A stretch of 64,000 nucleotides of DNA from the NCBI RefSeq assembly GCF_023856365.1, contig NC_064533.1, positions 29,978,618 to 30,042,617 of the forward strand, read 5' to 3'. The translations under genes and the position numbers were made by a program. How positions within the stretch are numbered: the stretch's first letter is position 1; each line of letters opens with the position of its first letter. The stretch is from Brienomyrus brachyistius. Its lineage: Eukaryota; Chordata; Actinopteri; Osteoglossiformes; Mormyridae. The notes below the pieces were generated by a model. The model was not told the DNA's origin. It was given only the letters and a program-made list of their open reading frames with translations, and made no database searches. Shown here piece by piece: positions 58,397-64,000 of the stretch.

Positions 58397-61300
58397 ACAC
58401 ATACACATAGGTCAGCGTACGTATCTAAATGGAGACCGTCCATTCATTTATATGGGAAAAATCCTGACCCCAGTCACGGCACCCTTAGCCTCTACCCAGC
58501 CCTAACCTTAACCATAAGCAACCAAACAAAATACAAGACTTTTGACATTATTTCTTTTTTGATTGCATGCACAGACCTTTATAGGAGCCTGAAAAATGGT
58601 CCCCACAATGTAAAAAAAAAACTAATCCACACACACACACACACACATACTGAACAAAAGTTAATTAGTTTCAAACATTTAAACAATACATTCAATGCAA
58701 ATTATGTTCAAGTCCAAAATATTTATGGTATGGACAAATATATAATATTTATGCAAACCTAATTTCCAGAAAAGTTGGGATATCTTCTAAAATGCAATAA
58801 AAACAAAAGTATGATTCATTAATTCACGTGAACCTTTCACAGTTTTACTGACCAACTTAAACGTATTTTGCAAATATGCGGAAATTTTGAATTCGATGGC
58901 GTCACACACTCAACACAAGTTGGGACAAAGGCATATTTACCATTGTGTTACATCACCTTTCCTTTTAATAACACGTTTTAATCGATTTGGGGCTGCGGAT
59001 ACTAATTGTAGTAATTTAGCTGCTCAACAATCCGTGGTCACCATTGTATGACTCTCCTTTTCATGACGTGTTATACATTTTCAGTAGAAGATAGAATTGG
59101 ACTGGCAGCAGTCCAGTCAAGCACACACTCTGTGTCTATGAAGCCACACTGTTGTAGCCCATGCAGAGTGTGGTCTGCCGTTGTCCTGCTGAAATAAGCA
59201 TGAACAACCCAGGAAGAGATCTTACCTTGATGGCAACAGACAGTATTGTGCAAAAATCTTAGGCAAACTAAGAAAATGATGCTTAACCGATCTTCTTGGT
59301 GATATAAAAATAAGATATTATGTCTGTCAAAGTGTTTCAGCTTGGTAATTTCTAAACCTCTCCTAAAGTCAGCCCAGTGTTTCCAGCAATCATCCAGTAC
59401 ACCCATGTACCTCTTGACTTAAACACTGGCACATGTTATGCGGCTAATCGATACTTAATTTACTTTTTCAGTTAGTTACATTAATTAAGTGAGCTGGTGG
59501 TGAAATTTGCGAAATACATGAATAGGCTGGGTCGTGGGGGGTCCGGAGCCTATCCCGGAAGCAATGGGCACGAGGCAGGGAACAACCCAAGATGGGGTGG
59601 CCCCCCATCCCAGTAGGATAAGCAGTTTGGAAAATGGATGGATGGATGTATGGATGAATTGGCTAAGATGCTTTTGAGGAGCTATCCAACAAGATATCAG
59701 TAACTTTTTGGAGGACAGAAGAAATTATTACTCGTTTTTTGTTACCCTTAGTTTGCATATGTTCTAATGCTACATTGTGTTTGTGTTCTGAGCACTTTTA
59801 CACTTACTACCCAAATAAATAGCTTTAAATATTTACTTTGGCTGCTAAAGACTTTTGCATACTGTACTGTATGTCTCTCTAAAATCATAATATATAACTC
59901 AGAATCAATGGTACCATCACATACAGGTACATACAATTCCATGGGCACTGACACACCCCCTGTACCATCACAGATGCTGACTTTTGCATCTCTCGCTGAT
60001 GGCAATCTGGATGGTCAGTTTCAGTGCTGACATGGAGAACTTGACACCCTCCAAAAAAAGCTACAATGTGGACTCATCTGACCACAGCACACGGTTCATT
60101 TGAGGTGATGGCCTTTACACACTGAGATGTCTCTGCATTCTCTGAATCTTTTCACAATATTATATTCTGTAGATGTTGCAAGACCTGAATTCTCTGCAAT
60201 GTCGTGTTGAGGAATACTCCTTTTGAACTGCAATTAGCCTGCTTAATGTGGAGTCTTCCAAACCGGTGTCAGTGGAATATTCTGTGCATTTTCAGATCTT
60301 ATCTTAACTCTGTCCCAACTTATGTTGTCTTGCTGCCATCAAATTCTAACCTGGGTATATTTACAAAATACAATTAAATTGGCCAGGACAACAGTTGAAA
60401 ATCTTTATTTTGTACTTTTGTCAGTTAAATAAAGGTTCACATGAATTAACATACCATCACAGATCTTTGTTCTTATTGCATTTTAGAAAATATCCCAACT
60501 TTTTTGGAAAAAGGGTTTGTGATTACGGCTATGGAAAGCACCCTGTTCAAAAGCATAGCAACAGGCTAACCATGAGGTTAGGGCTTTAACCACTCTGCCC
60601 CCTGCTGCTTAGTAACCTGTGTCCTGAAGCTCGTATGTTCAGATGGTCTGTAGACTGGGACTAGGAAGTCTGCTTCTGCTTCATTTTCTTCCCAAATGTT
60701 GCATGACTCTTTAGCTGAGACAGATGCAGCCTGGCAGCCCTGTTTGACAGTGGGTGTGAAAACCACTGGGGAACCTCACCTCACATGTCCTTGTGTGCCT
60801 CTTTTCTTCGCTGTGTATCCCTCCATGTCTCTCTGGGTGTCCCTACCTGTTCCTATGTGCCTCTCGGCATGTTCCTGGGTGTCCCTACCTCTCCCTGTGT
60901 GACTCTGCATGTCCCTGCACGTTTCTTTGAGAACATACCTGTCCCTGGGTGTTTGTGTCCCCTTCCCACATCTGCAGTCTGCTGAGAGAGAGGACGGTGC
61001 TGCTGTACTGTGATTTTCATGGCCACAACCAACAGCACAATGCCTTCACCTTCGGCTGCGAGGACCTGCGCTCTGCCAGGAGGCACCCACACGAACGTGT
61101 CTTCCCCCTTATGCTCAGCAAGAACTGCCAAGATATGGTAGGATACCCCCTTGCTGTTGAGCTACGTCATGTCCCTTTAACAACTTTCTGCCATCTTGAA
61201 CCCAAAAAGCTACATGATTGGTTGAAACCTTTCATTCACCTGACCTTTATTGGTCCTTTGAATTTGCAGTTGGCTGAGTCTGTTACCAGGGTCTGTGTTA

Positions 61301-63893
61301 CTTGTGTCTGTGTTACGTGTGTTTGTGTGTGTGTGTTATCAATGCCAATGTTACCTGTAAGTGTGTTATATGTGTTTGGAGTACAGTATCTGTGTGTATT
61401 ACCTGTTTGTGTGTTACCTGTATGTGTGTTACCTGTATGTGAGGCAATGCATCACCCTGAGCCACTTGTGTGTCTCGAAGTTCTCCTTCCAGAGCTGTAA
61501 GTTTGAGGTTCAGCGCAGTAAGGAGGGGACAGGCCGTGTGACCCTGTGGAGGATGGGGGTCCTCAATAGCCTCACCTTAGAGACCTCGCTCTGTGGCTCC
61601 AGCATCGGTAACCATCGCCAGCCATGATTGGTCCGAACCAGCCAGCCAATGAAGAGTCACATCCTGTCCTGAGCTGTGTTTATCATTTCGGGGTGGGGGG
61701 ACCGAAGGTTGGAGGAAGGGAACCCACTTCAACACGCGTGACCTGGAGATGCTAGGAGTTTGTTTCTGCCGCACGCTGCTGGACTACTGTGATCCAGACC
61801 GGACCAAGGTGTGTGCATCTCCCAGCCGTGATCTCTGCACCGAGATATCCTCCGCTTTCCTGCCTGGACGAGTTCCCCTCAAAGCCTTAAAAACAGAAAC
61901 CTGAGTGTAGTCCCATGTTCCCTGTATCCATCAGCCATTTTACAGTCACCACTCTGTTTCCTTCTTGCTTGTCTTTTGCTCGTCCATGATGCCTGCTCAC
62001 TTTACGTTTAAATAGGAAGGAGCTGGACGAGGTAAACGTCTGCTTTCAGATGCAAGGTGCACCTGAGGTGGCTTTGTCAAGCATAAACTTAATGTTCATC
62101 TAAATGTCTCAGGGTACGAAGGCCTCAGCAATGCAATGTAGTGGGACTTTAGATGGGTGATTGAAACTTTATATAATAAAGGCCCCAAAGAAATCTTCTC
62201 ATGATAATGTAAAAAAGTACCAATGCGTACAACAGCAGTCCCTGTATGGCAGCAGCTGGTGGAGCCTCAGGTCAGCTGAGCTTGTCATGTTGGGAACTTG
62301 AGTTTCTGCTCTGTGTGCTTCTCCAGTATATCATGTGTCTGAGGGAGCTCCAGGACATGATCAGAGTAGAGGGCGACCCTGGCCTTGCAGATGCCTCTCT
62401 CAGGTAGGCCCTAAGTGGAGAGGACAGATTGCATCTCAATCCACAGGGGGCTCTGATTTGGCTTTCCTGTCGCATTCTTTCATTCAGCGTAACATGCGTG
62501 AGCAGCATGCATTATGGCAGCTGTGTAATTCATACAGACTGTACTGAACCTTTTAAAAATTATTTCCTTTCTATTCAGTGGCATGATTCTGAATGAGCAG
62601 CAGTCCATGCTCAGGAATGGAGTATTACTTTGATACGTTGCAGATGAAAAAAAATCTTGCGAATTACTTGGCCAGAATAATTCAAAGTAACGGTCGTCAT
62701 AAATGTCAGAAGTGGTTTGTAAATAAAAGGTTAATAATTAAAATACCTATGTTACATGTGTGATAGAACTGGAACCTCTTGTGATCGCTGGCGTGTAAAT
62801 CTGTGCTCTGCAGATTCTGGTTACCTTGAATTTGATTATACTTTCTGTTCAATAAAAGTCATGTATTTCCCTGATAAAGGATAAAGGATACTTGTGGTAA
62901 CTGCAGCTTTGAGCTGTATGTAACTATCACAGATGAGGTGTGTATCTCACAGTGAGACGGACAGTGATGTACCCCTTCTGGGCCCAGTCACATGTTCGTT
63001 TTTGTTTCAGCACCAGCGACTCAAGCAGCTCGGAGTCTGATGGAACCCTAGCCTTGAATAACAAGGTAGGATTCTTCCTAGTCCGTCTACTAAATAGCTG
63101 GCCATACAGTGTACTGTCATGATAACCTCCAAAATGGGTAAATGTGTCCCATAACCCCAAGCTTTCATGCCTTACCTGTGTATGTCTCATAGGAGAGTAA
63201 GACGGAATATGTGAAAACTAAAAAATGTGTATGTACTTGCACAATGGTGGATAAAATATCTTTATAACTGAACTGAGTGTTCCACTGCAAATTCACCTGA
63301 CTTGGTTGTGCTGGTGAGTATGAAGATCTAATATTCTTGGAGGCACAGTAATGAATATTAGAGGGCTGACATCTGAAAGGCTTGGTAAGGATATCTGGAA
63401 GGTGAACGTATGGTAGCAGTGACTCGTTTGTCCACCATGTTGTGTATGTGCTACTCAGTGCTCAAAGTCCTGTCTGATACCTTCTGGTGTGCATGGATCA
63501 GGGTGTGATATATCACACAGCACCCAAACCAAGGCATCTTCATACTTTGAGGGAGGTTTATAAGTCATCGAGTTATACAAACTGGATTTCTCTAGAAAGA
63601 GATGCTGGGAAGAAATCCAGATGAGTACAGTGAGATCACACAAACCCTGCACACACAGACCAGGGCCAAATCCTGGGCAGCCCCCAGAGCTGCAAAGACA
63701 CAGCGCCCCCACCTGGGCAGGGACCATCATGCTTCTATTTGACAATGATCAGTTTATTTGATGGTCAGTTATGTTCTTCACCCTGTGGTGTAAGATTTCT
63801 TGGCGTATAAAGTCACTCAGGTCCAAGAAGGAGAGGAACAAGTCCCACCTCGCAAGGGTGAGGGAGAAGATCCCACAGGCAAAGGAGAAGAAG
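51955..63893 (+). CDS. agbl2: Cytosolic carboxypeptidase, AGBL2/AGBL3 (CCP2/3) type, partial
   Basis: M14 metallopeptidase that removes glutamates from polyglutamylated tubulin, probably at cilia and centrioles. Visible exons: 51955-52137, 52606-52713, 55468-55615, 57550-58323, 60978-61137, 61481-61607, 61708-61808, 62327-62403, 63011-63065 and, less surely, 63813-63893. Reading phase is consistent across all of them. The N-domain contains DLNRSY and TQLVFGFQSG, then FESRFESGNL and ELTLRTDLYT. The zinc motif HPGE is at 58076-58087, the third ligand is in DFHGH at 61012-61026, and the catalytic Glu is in TLETSLCGS near 61580-61605. The end is basic (SKKERNK). N-terminal exons upstream of 51955 are not identified, and the gene runs off the right edge (an acceptor TTTCAG at 63993-63998). 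CCP2 versus CCP3 was judged from memory; the symbol is the better guess. Confidence 0.85.
53266..54371 (-). mobile_element. 5'-truncated LINE with 14-bp target duplication
   Basis: TCTTTGTACTTATG occurs at 53252-53265 and again at 54372-54385, bounding the element. On the minus strand it encodes fragments of a reverse-transcriptase ORF: VLLASSDRDLWLSLEQFATK, EEFKYLGVLF, MVKKELSQKVKLSIYQEIYV, and a C-terminal part RRPWGRPRTRWRDNVSRLAW. These are in several frames because of indels. It ends in ATCC repeats (GGAT on the sense strand). It lies in the AGBL2-like intron 2. The family was not determined; a fish L2/Rex-like or related non-LTR clade is likely. Confidence 0.85.
54450..54712 (+). mobile_element. 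Second LINE 3' end, opposite orientation
   Basis: The + strand carries the 3' coding end and tail of the same LINE: IQEAELSFLRRVAGLSLRDR and RSSVIRERLRVE, then 'gggatgtctgggtttccctg' and GGATGGATGG. It faces away from the copy at 53266-54371, and about 65 bp separate it from that copy's target duplication. It lacks the block that corresponds to GRPRTRWRD, so it has an internal deletion. Confidence 0.8.
56998..57483. repeat. 33-bp minisatellite, about 14-15 copies
   Basis: The unit 'ctgtagagtcagtcctgtca' plus 'tactttagttcaa' repeats with a 33-bp period. The first units vary ('tgtcactgtaacctgg'). It lies in the intron just before the main catalytic exon of the AGBL2-like gene and ends about 65 bp from that exon's acceptor. 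Because 33 is divisible by three, both strands stay open; these frames are not genes. Confidence 0.95.
58338..58408. repeat. (AC)n microsatellite
   Basis: About 30 AC units, with a few AT interruptions at the 3' end, start 15 bp after the splice donor of the catalytic exon. A shorter AC run lies at about 58628-58648. Confidence 0.95.
59241..59866. mobile_element. Tc1-like non-autonomous element (middle nest)
   Basis: The left end CAGTATTGTGCAAAAATCTT, continuing AGGCA, mirrors the right end, which on the other strand reads CAGTATGCAAAAGTCTTTAG. This terminus type ('gtgcaaaagtcttaggca') is that of a known group of fish Tc1-like elements. It splits the outer transposon between 'gatggcaaca' and 'gtatgtctctct'. 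It contains a rearranged SINE fragment. Confidence 0.7.
59517..59655. mobile_element. Rearranged SINE 3' fragment (inner nest)
   Basis: At 59517-59600 the SINE body runs in reverse ('ggtccggagcctatcccgga', 'gggcacgaggcagggaacaa'). From about 59603 the same SINE's tail continues forward ('cccatcccagtaggataagc', then GGATGGATGG). The two halves share the phrase around 'ggccccccatcc', consistent with twin-priming-like inversion at insertion. Confidence 0.75.
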
Positions 63894-64000
63894 GTAAATG
63901 AGCTCCTGGACTCCTATGCCAAAGCCAGGAGTACATTCCCTCCTTTGTCCACAGGGGGCAGTGTGGTCCACTTACTTGTCTGTCTTTGCAAATTTCAGGA

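Larger units (their letters stand above)
58754..60519 (-). mobile_element. Degenerate DNA transposon with about 60-bp inverted ends (outer nest)
   Basis: The left end CAAACCTAATTTCCAGAAAA, continuing GTTGGGATATCTTCTAAAAT, is matched on the other strand at the right by CAAACCCTTTTTCCAAAAAA and GTTGGGATATTTTCTAAAAT. Interior phrases ('ttgtcctgctgaaataagca', 'catgggcactgacacacccc', 'tgtggactcatctgaccaca') belong to a DNA transposon common in fish. Its transposase would be on the minus strand and is heavily eroded. It is interrupted by an inner element at about 59241-59866. Confidence 0.75.

Noticed and set aside
63455..63745. 96-codon minus-strand open frame near the right edge
   Set aside because: It is antisense to an AGBL2-like intron with no domain or splice sites that join it to anything.

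Overview
The window is vertebrate nuclear DNA, almost certainly from a teleost fish. It has long GT-AG introns, no operons, and many interspersed repeats of fish type: tRNA-derived SINEs with GGAT-repeat tails, hAT and Tc1/mariner elements with their MITEs, a 5'-truncated LINE and a solo LTR. I assembled the genes exon by exon, checking splice sites and reading phase. The orthologue names come from recognising conserved protein sequence, not from a database search.

Layout. 1-7.6 kb: repeat-rich, with no gene I can support. 7.7-7.9 kb (-): a probable first coding exon of a KIAA0930-like gene. 10.05-16.21 kb (-): fbxo7, nine coding exons, 481 aa. 18.01-23.84 kb (+): rtcb, the tRNA-splicing ligase, 12 coding exons, 505 aa, head to head with fbxo7. 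24-27.6 kb: intergenic. 29.33-41.23 kb (-): xpot (exportin-t), 24 coding exons, 962 aa. 43.36-47.23 kb (+): rpl18a, five exons, 176 aa, with a candidate H/ACA snoRNA in intron 3. 47.3-51.9 kb: intergenic or 5' flank, with a solo LTR and a dead Tc1 element. 51.95 kb to the window end (+): a cytosolic carboxypeptidase of the AGBL2/AGBL3 type, open at both ends as seen here.

rtcb (tRNA exon ligation) and xpot (tRNA nuclear export) both act in tRNA maturation, and rpl18a is a ribosomal protein. The genes are nevertheless separate transcription units, and their closeness is not evidence of a shared system. KIAA0930, FBXO7 and RTCB all lie on human chromosome 22, so the left end looks like partly conserved synteny.

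I found no undescribed gene system. The observations most worth checking are a GC-AG intron in xpot, an H/ACA snoRNA candidate in rpl18a, a 76-nt hairpin near 26 kb, a 64-bp tandem duplication carrying a splice donor, a near-perfect CLEAR-type E-box upstream of xpot, and several transposons whose target-site duplications can be read directly, including a three-level nest in an AGBL2-like intron.
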